Shown in pieces: positions 8,502-17,188 of a DNA stretch of 64,000 nucleotides (the first letter of the stretch is position 1; each line of letters opens with the position of its first letter). A program made the position numbers and the translations under genes. Below the pieces are notes generated by a model that saw nothing but the letters and a program-made list of their open reading frames with translations, made no database searches and was not told the DNA's origin. Source of the DNA: Streptomyces aidingensis (GTDB lineage Bacteria; Actinomycetota; Actinomycetes; Streptomycetales; Streptomycetaceae); the NCBI RefSeq assembly GCF_900112355.1, contig NZ_FOLM01000005.1, positions 1 to 64,000 on the forward strand. Direction: 5' to 3'.

Positions 8502-9392
8502 CTAGAGCTCGGCCAGCAGGGCCTTCTTCTTGTCGCTGAACTCCTCGTCGGTGAGCAGTCCGGCGGAGTGCAGCTCACCGAGGTGGCGGATGCGCTCGGC
8601 GATGTCGGCCGGATCGGCCCGCCCGTTGCGGCGGGCCTGCGGCTGGACCGGCACCAGGTCCTCGGGCGCGGAGTTGCGCACCGCGTACAGCACGCTGGCG
8701 GCCAGCGGCAGCGATTCGTGGACCAGTCCGTAGCCGAGGCCGAACACCACGGCCGCCGGGTCCTGGTCGGCCGGGCCGGGCTCCTCCGGCTTGTCCGGCG
8801 CGCCGTCCGGGCCGCGCCGGATCAGCCGCAGATGCCCCCCGGCGATCTCCGGCGAGCGCCACTCCACACCGGCCAGCTCGCCGATCGCAAAGGTCTGGTC
8901 GCCGGCCTTCCACTTGGCCGAGGAGGCACCGGTCCAGAACCAGCGGAAGGCCACCGCCGTGCCGTCGAAGGTGACCTTGGCGTCGTACGCCTTGAACTGG
9001 AGCGGCGCGGCCGGCGCCGTGACCAGGAAGGCGGTGCAGGGGCGGTCGGCGTCCGGCCCGAGCCCGGAACCCAGCTCGGAGGCGTAGTACTCGGCCAGGG
9101 TGGCGCGCTCGGCGGGCAGCACCAGCCGGTAGGGGTCGGCAGCCTCACGGAGCTGCCCGGCGGCGCACTCCACCAGGGGATCCGCCCCCTTGCGGGGCAC
9201 CGCACGCAGGACCACGGTCCCCCGCTTGGCCCCCGGTGCCAGTTCGACCGAACTCAGCGCCTCGTACGGGATGCGGCGCTCCCCCAGCACCTGGAACAGC
9301 CTGGGTGTACGGAGCCCCCGTTCGAAGCGGATGAGTACAGAATCGGTGTCGAACTCCCAGGAGGAGTGGATTCCGGCCAGCACATCACCCAT
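8502..9392 (-). CDS. DUF4429 and SHOCT domain protein
   Basis: The product of 296 residues contains two DUF4429-like beta-rich modules (GIHSSWEFDTDSVLIRFERG...RIPYEALSSVEL, then a second around AYDAKVTFDGTAVAFRW) and ends with a short SHOCT helix pair (ERIRHLGELHSAGLLTDEEF...KKALLAEL). SHOCT units are short C-terminal oligomerisation or interaction segments. No signal peptide or membrane helix is seen, so it is probably cytoplasmic. The start MGDVLAG was chosen because a TACGAT box lies 7 nt upstream; earlier in-frame ATGs at 9401 and 9413 cannot be excluded. The function of the family is unknown. Confidence 0.85.
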   Translation of the reverse strand: MGDVLAGIHSSWEFDTDSVLIRFERGLRTPRLFQVLGERRIPYEALSSVELAPGAKRGTVVLRAVPRKGADPLVECAAGQLREAADPYRLVLPAERATLAEYYASELGSGLGPDADRPCTAFLVTAPAAPLQFKAYDAKVTFDGTAVAFRWFWTGASSAKWKAGDQTFAIGELAGVEWRSPEIAGGHLRLIRRGPDGAPDKPEEPGPADQDPAAVVFGLGYGLVHESLPLAASVLYAVRNSAPEDLVPVQPQARRNGRADPADIAERIRHLGELHSAGLLTDEEFSDKKKALLAEL

Positions 9393-9399
9393 AAGGGTC

Positions 9400-9405
9400 A
9401 TCGTA
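9400..9405 (-). promoter_or_regulatory. -10 box for leaderless start of DUF4429 gene
   Basis: TACGAT ends 7 nt before the ATG at 9392 on the minus strand. It would support the MGDV start and exclude the in-frame ATGs further upstream. Confidence 0.5.
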
Positions 9406-9563
9406 TGTGCCATCCGTGCGGTAGGGGCGGGTCCGGTCCGGGAGGGGGGCGGATGTGGCTCCCGGGGCATCCGCGCGGTGCCCGGAATGCCCCGGTCGGT
9501 ACCGGCGGCCCGGGCCGTGGCCCGTCCCGGCGGGACCGGGGGGCCGGGGGGCCGGGGGGCCGG

Positions 9564-10778
9564 TCAGTAGGCCAGTGCGGCCCCGCCGCCGGCCGGCCCG
9601 CCGGTGCCCTCCGGGCGGAAGCGGCACCGGGCCGCGTCGGTGAACCAGCCGAGTTCGCCCAGCCGGCCGGTACCGACGCGGGCGAACGCGGCCAGACTGT
9701 CCGTCCCCGGTTCGAAGTACCCGGCATGGCCGCTGACCCGCTCGGAGCTGAGCAGCAGGGCCCCGAACTGGGGGCTGACCGGATCGATGCCATGGCCCAG
9801 CGGACCGACCGACAGATTGGGCACATCGGCGATCCAGTCGTCCGGCGCCCGCGTCGCCCACACCCGGGCCGTGGTGTCCAGCGCGGCGGCGCTGGAGGCC
9901 CGCATCCCGGGGCTGGCCACGGCCACGATGTCGGACACCCGGTCCGGCAGCTCGTCGGCGGCCATCCCGCAGACCACCGAGCCGTAGGAGTGGCAGATCA
10001 GGGTGGTCCGGGCGTCGCCGGGCAGCCCGGCCAGCAGGCCGGTCAGCCGCTCGGCGCCGGCCTCGGCCAGCTCGGCGGTGGCGGCGGCCACGCTCATGCC
10101 GTTGGGCGTGACGTAGTCGCCCCAGGCGATCACCGCGGTCGGCACCTCGGGGGCGGCCTTGCGCTGCTCCCGGTAGAGCGCGGTGGCCATGCCCACCGGG
10201 GCGGACCACTTCAGCGCGGTGCGCTCGAAGTTCAGCAGGTCGTTGTCGATGCCCGGCACGATCACCGTGATCCGCTCGGCCCGGTGCAGATCGCCCAGCA
10301 CCTCGGCGGCCCGGCCGCGGCCGTCCGGGTCGAAGGCCAGGATCTGCCGGTGCGGCCTGCGCAGCGAGGCGTAGCGGTTGGCGCGGCGGTTCACCGCCCG
10401 CCGGCCCGCGGAGGTGAGCCGCTTGTTGTCCAGCCGGGTGCGTTCCTCGGCCTCGGCCTGGGCCAGGGCGTAGCTGTTGGCGGTGTAGCGCAACTCCACC
10501 GGGGCGCCGTTGAGATTGCCCACCACCAGTGGATAGTCGCGGGCCAGGGCGAGCTGCTGGAACCCGGAGAGGCCGCTGAAGAAGCCGGCGATCTCGTCCG
10601 CCGGGGCGCGGGGATCGGGGAGCGCGGCACCCTCGACCGTCTCTTTTCGCCAGGCGCCCAGCTGCACCGAGTAGGCGTCGGGCGGCGGCGATCCGCCGTG
10701 GGCCACCCAGCCCGAGGTGACCAGGACGGCGAACACCACGGCGAGTTGGAGCACTACACGGCGTGCGGCGGTCGTCAC
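9564..10778 (-). CDS. Secreted alpha/beta hydrolase, DUF1023 type (copy 2)
   Basis: This paralogue of the 5229-6299 gene encodes about 404 residues: an N-terminal membrane or signal segment (VVLQLAVVFAVLVTSGW), LRYTANSYALAQAEAEE, QILAFDPDGRG, VIVPGIDND, nucleophile CHSYGSVVCG and the terminal HAGYFEPGTDSLAAF. It has an extra basic helix (ARRAVNRRANRYASLRR-like) absent from copy 1. The GTG at 10778 is preferred because third-position GC bias collapses upstream of it. A GTG at 10883 overlapping the channel gene stop (GTGA) is the alternative and would add 35 residues. The biological substrate is unknown. Confidence 0.85.
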   Translation of the reverse strand: MTTAARRVVLQLAVVFAVLVTSGWVAHGGSPPPDAYSVQLGAWRKETVEGAALPDPRAPADEIAGFFSGLSGFQQLALARDYPLVVGNLNGAPVELRYTANSYALAQAEAEERTRLDNKRLTSAGRRAVNRRANRYASLRRPHRQILAFDPDGRGRAAEVLGDLHRAERITVIVPGIDNDLLNFERTALKWSAPVGMATALYREQRKAAPEVPTAVIAWGDYVTPNGMSVAAATAELAEAGAERLTGLLAGLPGDARTTLICHSYGSVVCGMAADELPDRVSDIVAVASPGMRASSAAALDTTARVWATRAPDDWIADVPNLSVGPLGHGIDPVSPQFGALLLSSERVSGHAGYFEPGTDSLAAFARVGTGRLGELGWFTDAARCRFRPEGTGGPAGGGAALAY

Positions 10779-10825
10779 GCGACCGCCGGCGGGAGGAACG
10801 GGAGAAAGGGATGGTGCATGCACTA

Positions 10826-10846
10826 GTCCCGCATCATAGGCGGGAC
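10826..10846. promoter_or_regulatory. Operator-like inverted repeat upstream of DUF1023 copy 2
   Basis: A perfect 7-bp inverted repeat GTCCCGC-N7-GCGGGAC lies 48 bp upstream of the preferred GTG start, in a short stretch of lower GC. It could be an operator overlapping a -10-like TATGAT on the minus strand, or a small hairpin. No other evidence. Confidence 0.35.
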
Positions 10847-10879
10847 CTGCGGACAAACCGGGATCTGCCGGGGCGTGGA

Positions 10880-11770
10880 TCACCCGGTGCGGGGGGCGCG
10901 CGGCGCCGGTGGCGCCGTGTCCCCGCCGTGACCTGCGCCGGTGCCGGCGGGCTCCACCGGGTGTGACGTGCCCGACATTTCGGCGATCCGGGCGCGGAGG
11001 GCGCGGACCTCGGCGGTGAGTTCGGCCACCGCCACGGAGAGTTCCTCGGTGCTGCGGTCATCCCGCTCGAAGCGGGCGATGAACCAGGCGGCGATATTGG
11101 CGGTGACCACGCCGAGCAGGGCGATCCCGCCCAGCATCAGGCCGACGGCCAGCAGTTTGCCCATGGGGGTGACCGGCGAGGTGTCGCCGTAGCCGACCGT
11201 GGTCATGGTCACGAACGCCCACCACACCGCGTCGCCCAGGGTTTCGATGGTGGAGCCCTCGACGCCGCGTTCCACTTCCAGCACGGCGAGTGAGCCGAAC
11301 ATCAGCAGCCCGGCGCAGCAGCCGGCGACATAGGTGGTCAGCCTGATCTGCGAGGCCATCCTGGCCCGTTCGCCGACCAGCAGCAGGGCGGAGACCAGCC
11401 GCAGCAACTGCAAGGGACGCAGGATCGGCAGCAACACGGCGAGCAGCGCGAAGGGATGGCGCCGGACGAAGTCCCAGCGGTCGCGGGAGAGCACCAGCCG
11501 CACCACATAGTCGCCCGCGAAGGCCGCCCAGACCAGCCAGTTGACCGCCTGGCACACCACGGTCACGGTGCGCGGCGGGTCGGTGACCACAATGGGCACG
11601 GCGTAGGCGACGCCGAACACCGCGGCCAGGGAGAGCAGCGGCACCTCGACGCGCCGCTCCCAGCGGGTCCGGGCGTGCTCGGCGGGCCGCGCCCCGGTTG
11701 CGGCGGCGGTCGGTGGCGTGGCCGCTTCCTTCGGCGGTCCGGGAACGGCGGATTCCGGCACAGCAGACAT
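10880..11770 (-). CDS. Voltage-gated-type potassium channel, 6 TM
   Basis: The 296-residue protein has a disordered N terminus, four voltage-sensor-like helices (residues about 42-135, the fourth carrying spaced arginines in LRPLQLLRLVSALLLVGERAR), an S5 helix, a pore helix, the K+ selectivity filter TVGYGD (191-196), an S6 helix and a C-terminal coiled coil (LSVAVAELTAEVRALRARIAEM) that probably tetramerises it. It should conduct K+ across the cell membrane. The start at MSAVPES has TAGCAT 7 nt upstream and no ribosome site, so it is likely leaderless; an ATG 9 nt earlier lies inside that box. Confidence 0.92.
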   Translation of the reverse strand: MSAVPESAVPGPPKEAATPPTAAATGARPAEHARTRWERRVEVPLLSLAAVFGVAYAVPIVVTDPPRTVTVVCQAVNWLVWAAFAGDYVVRLVLSRDRWDFVRRHPFALLAVLLPILRPLQLLRLVSALLLVGERARMASQIRLTTYVAGCCAGLLMFGSLAVLEVERGVEGSTIETLGDAVWWAFVTMTTVGYGDTSPVTPMGKLLAVGLMLGGIALLGVVTANIAAWFIARFERDDRSTEELSVAVAELTAEVRALRARIAEMSGTSHPVEPAGTGAGHGGDTAPPAPRAPRTG

Positions 11771-11777
11771 GCCCCGC

Positions 11778-11783
11778 ATGCTA
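11778..11783 (-). promoter_or_regulatory. -10 box for leaderless start of K+ channel
   Basis: TAGCAT lies exactly 7 nt upstream of the ATG at 11770 on the minus strand, fitting TANNNT leaderless promoters. Confidence 0.6.
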
Positions 11784-11861
11784 AGGCCCGCCACCGCCGG
11801 TCCCGCCACCCCCGTCCGTGTCCCCGCCCCCGGCCCGCCGCCGGCCGGGGGCACCCAGGGC

Positions 11862-11914
11862 GAAGGGGGCCGGTCCTCCCCCCGCCCAGGGCGGGGGGAG
11901 GACCGGCCCCCTTC
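11862..11914. terminator. Very long perfect hairpin downstream of aceE
   Basis: Two 26-nt arms (11862-11887 and 11889-11914) are perfectly complementary around a single central base, beginning GAAGGGGGCC and ending GGCCCCCTTC. It sits 37 bp after the aceE stop and upstream of the channel promoter. It is most simply a strong terminator for aceE; there is no T tract. Confidence 0.75.
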
Positions 11915-11951
11915 GGGAGCCGTGCGCGGCGCATGCGCCGCCGTCGCGGGC

Positions 11952-14684
11952 CTACGCGTCGCCGCCCATGGTGCCCGGGTCGGCGGCGGTGACGTCCAGG
12001 ATCTGGTAGCGGTCGATGGCCTGCTTCAGCGCCGAGCGGTCGATCTTCCCTTCCCGGGCCAGCTCGGTCAGCACCCCGACCACGATCGACTCGGCGTCGA
12101 TGTGGAAGAAGCGCCGCGCCGCGCCCCGGGTGTCGGCGAAGCCGAAGCCGTCGGCGCCCAGCGACTGGTAGGTGCCGGGCACCCAGCGCGCGATCTGGTC
12201 CGGCACCGAGCGCATCCAGTCGGAGACCGCCAGCACCGGGCCCTGCGCGTCCTGGAGCTTGCGGGTGACATACGGCACCTGCTGCTCCTCCTCCGGGTGG
12301 AGCAGATTGTGCTCCTCGGCCGCGACCGCGTCCCGCCGCAGCTCGTTCCAGGAGGTCGCGGACCATACGTCGGCCTTTACGTGCCACTCCTCGGCCAGGA
12401 TGCGCTGGGCGGTGAGCGCCCAGGGCAGCGCGACACCCGAGGCCAGGATCTGGGCCGGGATCTCGCCCCCTTCGGCCTGCCGGAACCGGTACAGGCCCTT
12501 GAGGATGCCCTCGACGTCCACGTTCTCCGGCTCGGCCGGGTGGTGGATCGGCTCGTTGTAGACGGTCAGGTAGTAGAAGACGTCCTCGGCGTTCTCCCCG
12601 TACATCCGGCGCAGGCCGTCCCGCACGATGTGTGCGATCTCGAAGCCGAAGGCCGGGTCGTAGGCGACACACGCCGGGTTGGTGGAGGCCAGCAACTGCG
12701 AGTGGCCGTCCGCGTGCTGGGTGCCCTCACCGGTCAGGGTGGTCCGGCCGGCGGTGGCGCCCAGCACAAAGCCGCGCGCCATCTGGTCGGCCATCTGCCA
12801 GAACTGGTCACCGGTCCGCTGGAAGCCGAACATCGAGTAGAAGACGTACACCGGGATCAGCGGCTCGCCGTGCGTGGCGTAGGAGGAGCCGGCGGCGATC
12901 AGGGAGGCCGTGCAGCCCGCCTCGCTGATGCCGTCGTGCAGCATCTGCCCGGTCGGGGTCTCCTTGTACGACAGCAGCAGGTCGCGGTCGACCGACTCGT
13001 AGGTCTGGCCCAGCGGGTTGTAGATCTTGGCGGTCGGGAAGAGCGAGTCCATGCCGAAGGTGCGGTACTCGTCCGGGGCGATCGGCACGAACCGCTTGCC
13101 GATCTCCTTGTCCCGCATCAGGTCCTTCAGCAGCCGCACAAACGCCATGGTGGTGGCGATCTGCTGCTGTCCGGAGCCCTTCTTCAGCGCCGCGTAGGTC
13201 TTGTCGCCCGGCAGGACGAGCGGCTTGGACCGGTCCACCCGGGTCGGCACATAGCCGCCCAGGCCCTTGCGCCGGTCGTGCATGTACTGGATCTCCTCCG
13301 ACTCCCGCCCCGGGTGGTAGTACGGCGGCAGGCCGGACTCCAGCTCCTTGTCGGGGATCGGCAGGCGCAGCCGGTCGCGGAACCCCTTGAGGTCGTCCAC
13401 GGTCAGCTTCTTCATCTGGTGCGTGGCGTTGCGGCCCTCGAAGTTGGGGCCCAGCGTCCAGCCCTTGATGGTCTGGGCCAGGATCACCGTGGGCTGCCCC
13501 CGGTGCTCGGTGGCCGCCTTGTACGCCGCGTAGATCTTGCGGTGGTCGTGGCCGCCGCGCCCGAGATGCAGCAACTGGTCGTCGGTCATGTTCTCGACCA
13601 TCGAGCGCAGCCGCTGGTCGTCGCCGAAGAAGTGCTCACGGATATAGGCGCCGGTCTCCGTGGCATAGGTCTGGAACTGGCCGTCCGGGGTGGTGTTCAG
13701 CTTGTTGACCAGCACGCCGTCCCGGTCCTGGGCCAGCAGCGGGTCCCAGGAGCGGTCCCAGACCAGCTTGATCACGTTCCAGCCGGCGCCGCGGAAGACC
13801 GACTCCAGCTCCTGGATGATCTTGCCGTTGCCCCGCACCGGGCCGTCCAGCCGCTGGAGGTTGCAGTTGACCACGAAGGTGAGGTTGTCCAGGCCCTCCC
13901 GGGCGGCCAGGGTGAGCTGCCCCAGCGACTCGGGCTCGTCCATCTCGCCGTCGCCCAGGAACGCCCACACCCGCGAGCGGGAGGTGTCGGCGATGCCCCG
14001 GGCGTGCAGATAGCGGTTCATCCGCGCCTGGTAGATGGCGCCGATCGGGCCCAGGCCCATGGAGACGGTGGGGAACTCCCAGAAGTCCGGCATCATCCGC
14101 GGGTGCGGGTAGCTGGACAGGCCGTGCGGGGCGCGCGATTTCTCCTGGCGGAAGCCGTCGAGGTGGGACTCGCTCAGCCGGTCCAGCAGAAAGGCCCGGG
14201 CGTAGACGCCCGGCGAGGCATGCCCCTGGAAGAAGATCTGGTCGCCGCCGTCACCGGCGTCCTTGCCCCGGAAGAAGTGGTTGAAGCCGACGTCGTAGAG
14301 GGACGCGGAGGAGGCGAAGGTGGCGATGTGGCCGCCCACCCCGATGCCGGGGCGCTGGGCGCGCGACACCATGACCGCCGCGTTCCACCGGGTCGCGTTG
14401 AGGATCTTGCGCTCGATCTCCTCGTTGCCGGGGAAGAACGGCTCGTCCTTGGTCGCGATGGTGTTGACATAGTCCGTGCTGCGCATCTCGGGCACGGCCA
14501 CCCGCTTCTCACGGGCCCGCTCGATGAGGCGGAGCATCAGGTAGCGGGCCCGTTCCCGGCCTCGCTCGTCGACCACGCCGTCGAGCGAGTCGAGCCATTC
14601 CTGGGTCTCCTCGGGATCGAAATCCGGGACCTGGCTGGGAAGGCCGCCAATGATGATCGGGTTGCGATCTGATCCGGAAGCCAC
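11952..14684 (-). CDS. aceE: Pyruvate dehydrogenase E1 component, homodimeric type
   Basis: The 910-residue protein matches the full length of single-chain (alpha2-type) pyruvate dehydrogenase E1. The thiamine diphosphate-binding motif is seen as [20 protein letters not shown] with the following [11 protein letters not shown]; other family marks are [28 protein letters not shown] and the [20 protein letters not shown] segment. It decarboxylates pyruvate and reductively acetylates lipoyl-E2, feeding acetyl-CoA into the TCA cycle and polyketide precursors. The GTG start (VASGSDRNP) has AAGGAAC upstream. It is transcribed alone; no E2/E3 gene is adjacent. The DUF3052 and peroxiredoxin genes diverge from it. 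Confidence 0.98.
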   Translation of the reverse strand: MASGSDRNPIIIGGLPSQVPDFDPEETQEWLDSLDGVVDERGRERARYLMLRLIERAREKRVAVPEMRSTDYVNTIATKDEPFFPGNEEIERKILNATRWNAAVMVSRAQRPGIGVGGHIATFASSASLYDVGFNHFFRGKDAGDGGDQIFFQGHASPGVYARAFLLDRLSESHLDGFRQEKSRAPHGLSSYPHPRMMPDFWEFPTVSMGLGPIGAIYQARMNRYLHARGIADTSRSRVWAFLGDGEMDEPESLGQLTLAAREGLDNLTFVVNCNLQRLDGPVRGNGKIIQELESVFRGAGWNVIKLVWDRSWDPLLAQDRDGVLVNKLNTTPDGQFQTYATETGAYIREHFFGDDQRLRSMVENMTDDQLLHLGRGGHDHRKIYAAYKAATEHRGQPTVILAQTIKGWTLGPNFEGRNATHQMKKLTVDDLKGFRDRLRLPIPDKELESGLPPYYHPGRESEEIQYMHDRRKGLGGYVPTRVDRSKPLVLPGDKTYAALKKGSGQQQIATTMAFVRLLKDLMRDKEIGKRFVPIAPDEYRTFGMDSLFPTAKIYNPLGQTYESVDRDLLLSYKETPTGQMLHDGISEAGCTASLIAAGSSYATHGEPLIPVYVFYSMFGFQRTGDQFWQMADQMARGFVLGATAGRTTLTGEGTQHADGHSQLLASTNPACVAYDPAFGFEIAHIVRDGLRRMYGENAEDVFYYLTVYNEPIHHPAEPENVDVEGILKGLYRFRQAEGGEIPAQILASGVALPWALTAQRILAEEWHVKADVWSATSWNELRRDAVAAEEHNLLHPEEEQQVPYVTRKLQDAQGPVLAVSDWMRSVPDQIARWVPGTYQSLGADGFGFADTRGAARRFFHIDAESIVVGVLTELAREGKIDRSALKQAIDRYQILDVTAADPGTMGGDA

Positions 14685-15147
14685 GCTGTTCCTTCGCTGT
14701 TAGATGTTGCTCTGCAGGTGTCGCGCCGCCTTCCATCGTGGACCTCCGGAAGCGAAACGTCATCTCTACTGGGCGGTAATACCCACGGAGTGAGACGGCA
14801 CCCCCTGCGCCGGGCGCCGGCCGCCGTACGGGGATGGCGGCAGCCAACCGGCCACCCTACGCCCGGCGGGCGGCGCCCCGGTGGGCCACCCGGCCGTTTC
14901 ATGTGGCGGAGATCACGCAACCTCTGGTGCAATGCGGGAGGCAATACGCTGCCATCCGGGGTGATGCGGTGCGGTGTGAACCGCAAAGTCAACGTTTGGG
15001 CAGGCTCACGCCTCAGGTACTTGCGAGAATCAGCCCGCCCGTGTGGACTACGGCTCAATGTCCGCGCGGACGCGCGGGTGACCGGCCGGTTCCCCTCCCC
15101 GGGGGAGCCAAGCCCATCAGGCTGTCAACAGGAGCAGGAGGCCATCG
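14685..15147. promoter_or_regulatory. 463-bp divergent intergenic region, aceE / DUF3052
   Basis: This noncoding stretch is less GC-rich than its flanks and must hold the divergent promoters of aceE and the DUF3052 gene. I could not assign a convincing -35/-10 pair on either strand. A TGACGT...CACGAT pair on the minus strand near 14720-14760 is only a weak candidate. No riboswitch motif was recognised. Confidence 0.5.
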
Positions 15148-15582
15148 GTGAGCGCGACCGCGGACCACGCGGAGGAGCGGACCAACCCCGCCGCAAAGCT
15201 GGGTTTCGAACCCGGACAGGTGGTCCAGGAGATCGGCTACGACGACGACGCCGAGCAGGAGCTCCGCGAGGCCGTCCGGGCCGTCATCGGCCAGGACCTC
15301 GTGGACGAGGACTATGACGACGTGCCGGACGTCGTACTGCTGTGGTTCCGCCAGGACGACGGTGATCTCACCGACGCGCTGGTGGACGCCACCGGTCTGG
15401 TCGACGAAGGGGCGCCCATCTGGCTGATGACCCCCAAGACCGGGCGCGACGGGCACATCGAGCCCAGTGATATCGGCGAGGCCGCCAAGACCGCGGGACT
15501 GGCGCAGACCAAGACCATCAACGCCGGCAAGGACTGGTCCGGCAGCCGGCTGGTCACGCCCAAGACCGCGGGACGGAAGTAG
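15148..15582 (+). CDS. DUF3052 family protein
   Basis: The 144-residue acidic soluble protein starts at GTG with AGGAGG about 6 nt upstream. Its sequence (AAKLGFEPGQVVQEIGYDDD... DVVLLWFRQDDGDLTDALVDA... LMTPKTGRDGHIEPSDIGEAAKTAGL) is the DUF3052 pattern typical of actinobacteria, where the gene commonly sits beside aceE. No catalytic motif is apparent and the role is unknown. A ferredoxin-like or SAM-independent fold has been suggested for related proteins but cannot be read here. Confidence 0.9.
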   Translation: MSATADHAEERTNPAAKLGFEPGQVVQEIGYDDDAEQELREAVRAVIGQDLVDEDYDDVPDVVLLWFRQDDGDLTDALVDATGLVDEGAPIWLMTPKTGRDGHIEPSDIGEAAKTAGLAQTKTINAGKDWSGSRLVTPKTAGRK

Positions 15583-15835
15583 CCGGAAGCAGCCGGAAGC
15601 AGACACGCAGCCGCAGAAGGCTTCCCCACCGCCTGCCGGCCCTCGCCGCCGGCAGCCCTCATCCCGGGCCGGCCGGCCGCCCGGCCCGGGCCCGTACCCC
15701 GTGCGTGTTCCGCGCGGCCGTGCGCGGCCCGGTGCCGCGGTACCCGGCCGGCGCCGGGACGCCCCCCGCCCGGGCCGCCGGAGCCCCCGCCCTAGACTGT
15801 GCGCGTCCGGCCCGCCCCGGCCCTGGAGGGACCGC

Positions 15836-16309
15836 ATGGCCAGCACGAGCACGCCGATCGCGCCCGGCGCCCCGGCCCCGGATTTCGCGCTGCGCAGCCA
15901 GCACGGCGAGACGATCGAGCTCGCCTCCTTCCGGGGCGAGAAGAACGTCGTCCTGGTCTTCTTCCCGTTCGCCTTCACCGGCATCTGCACCGGGGAGCTG
16001 TGCGCGCTGCGCGACGAGCTGCCCCGGTTCGTCAACGCCGGCACCCAGCTGCTGGCCGTCTCCAGCGACGCCCCGTTCGCCCTGCGGGTCTTCGCCGACC
16101 AGGAGGGCCTGGAGTACCCGCTGCTCTCCGACTTCTGGCCGCACGGCGAGGTCTCCCGCGCCTACGGGGTGTTCCACGAGGGCAAGGGGTGCGCGCTGCG
16201 CGGCACCTTCGTCATCGACCGGCAGGGCACGGTGCGCTGGAGCGTGGTCAACGGCATGCCGGACGCGCGCGACGTGAAGGACTACGCGGCGGCCCTGGAC
16301 CGCCTCTGA
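15836..16309 (+). CDS. ahpE: AhpE-type 1-Cys peroxiredoxin
   Basis: The 157-residue protein has the thioredoxin-fold peroxiredoxin core. Its active site FTGICTGELC places the peroxidatic Cys51 after the conserved Thr-containing loop, with a second Cys56 five residues on, as in actinobacterial AhpE. It reduces H2O2, organic peroxides or peroxynitrite, recycled by mycoredoxin or another thiol. The ATG has GGAGGG 5 nt upstream. It follows DUF3052 in the same direction after a 253-bp gap, and precedes the TerD stress gene. Confidence 0.95.
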   Translation: MASTSTPIAPGAPAPDFALRSQHGETIELASFRGEKNVVLVFFPFAFTGICTGELCALRDELPRFVNAGTQLLAVSSDAPFALRVFADQEGLEYPLLSDFWPHGEVSRAYGVFHEGKGCALRGTFVIDRQGTVRWSVVNGMPDARDVKDYAAALDRL

Positions 16310-16484
16310 GCGGGCCGCCGGGCGGCGCGGGGAACCCGCCGCCCCGGTTCCGCCGTTCAGCCGACGGGTGCCCCGGGCAGATGGGACAGTGGGCTGCGGC
16401 GCCCCCGGCGCGCCGCGGCCGGCGGCCGGGCCCGGGCGCGGGCGCGGCACGAGGCGGAACCGGAAGACATCTCCAGGAGGATCG

Positions 16485-17075
16485 GTGGCAGTCAGCCTCA
16501 GCAAGGGCGGCAACGTTTCCCTGACCAAGGAAGCGCCGAATCTCACGGCGGTCACCGTGGGGCTGGGCTGGGAGGCCCGGGCCACCACGGGCGCGGCCTA
16601 CGACCTGGACGCCAGCGCCCTGATGCTCAACGCCGGCGGCAAGGTCATCAGCGACCAGCACTTCGTCTTCTTCAACAACCTCAAGAGCCCCGACGGCACC
16701 GTGGAGCACATGGGTGACGAGCTGGTCGGCTCCACCGGCCGGCCCGGGGCGGAGGAGGACGAGGAGGAGATCAAGGTCGCGCTGGCCGAGGTCGGACCCG
16801 AGGTGGAGCGGATCGTCTTCCCGGTCTCCATCTACGAGGCCGAGGCCCGCGGCCAGAACTTCGGCCAGATCCGCAACGCCTACATCCGGATCCTGAACCA
16901 GGCGGACGGGGCCGAGCTGGCCCGGTACGACCTCACCGAGGATGCCTCCTCCGAGACCGCCATGGTCTTCGGCGAGCTCTACCGGCACCGCGGCGAGTGG
17001 AAGTTCCGCGCGATCGGCCAGGGGTATGCCTCCGGTCTGCACGGCATCGCCCTGGATTACGGTGTCAATGTCTGA
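16485..17075 (+). CDS. TerD family stress protein
   Basis: This 196-residue protein is a complete TerD domain: it begins VAVSLSKGGNVSLTKEAPNLTAVTVGLGW, has the acidic Ca2+-binding loop YDLDASALML, and a second acidic segment EEIKVALAEV. It ends GEWKFRAIGQGYASGLHGI. TerD proteins are Ca2+-binding cytoplasmic proteins linked to tellurite, phage and envelope stress. GTG start with CAGGAGG 4 nt upstream. It opens a stress region with TerC-like, TerA-like and biosynthetic genes downstream. Confidence 0.95.
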   Translation: MAVSLSKGGNVSLTKEAPNLTAVTVGLGWEARATTGAAYDLDASALMLNAGGKVISDQHFVFFNNLKSPDGTVEHMGDELVGSTGRPGAEEDEEEIKVALAEVGPEVERIVFPVSIYEAEARGQNFGQIRNAYIRILNQADGAELARYDLTEDASSETAMVFGELYRHRGEWKFRAIGQGYASGLHGIALDYGVNV

Positions 17076-17188
17076 TTCAGGCTGATGGAGATTGAACGAA
17101 AGCTGTTCCGAAAGCTGATCGAACTGTGCTGAAGTTGGCCGCTACAGCAGCCTGATGCCGTGATCTTTGAGCAGGAGACGGGAACACC

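Noticed and set aside
9540..9563. GGGGCC-rich repeat near 9540
   Set aside because: It is a short simple-sequence run next to a gene end with no dyad or gene; no function can be supported.
10779..10883. GTG at 10883 overlapping the channel stop as the true start of DUF1023 copy 2
   Set aside because: Third-position GC bias is lost between 10779 and 10883 and a palindrome lies there, so 10778 is preferred; the alternative is noted in the gene entry.
11718..14672. A 984-codon plus-strand frame opposite aceE
   Set aside because: It is the mirror of aceE third-position GC bias and gives no recognisable protein.
17076..17188. Possible yybP-ykoY riboswitch before the TerC-like gene
   Set aside because: TerC genes often have one, but the 113-bp gap lacks the GGGGAGTAGC and ACATA cores and is too short.
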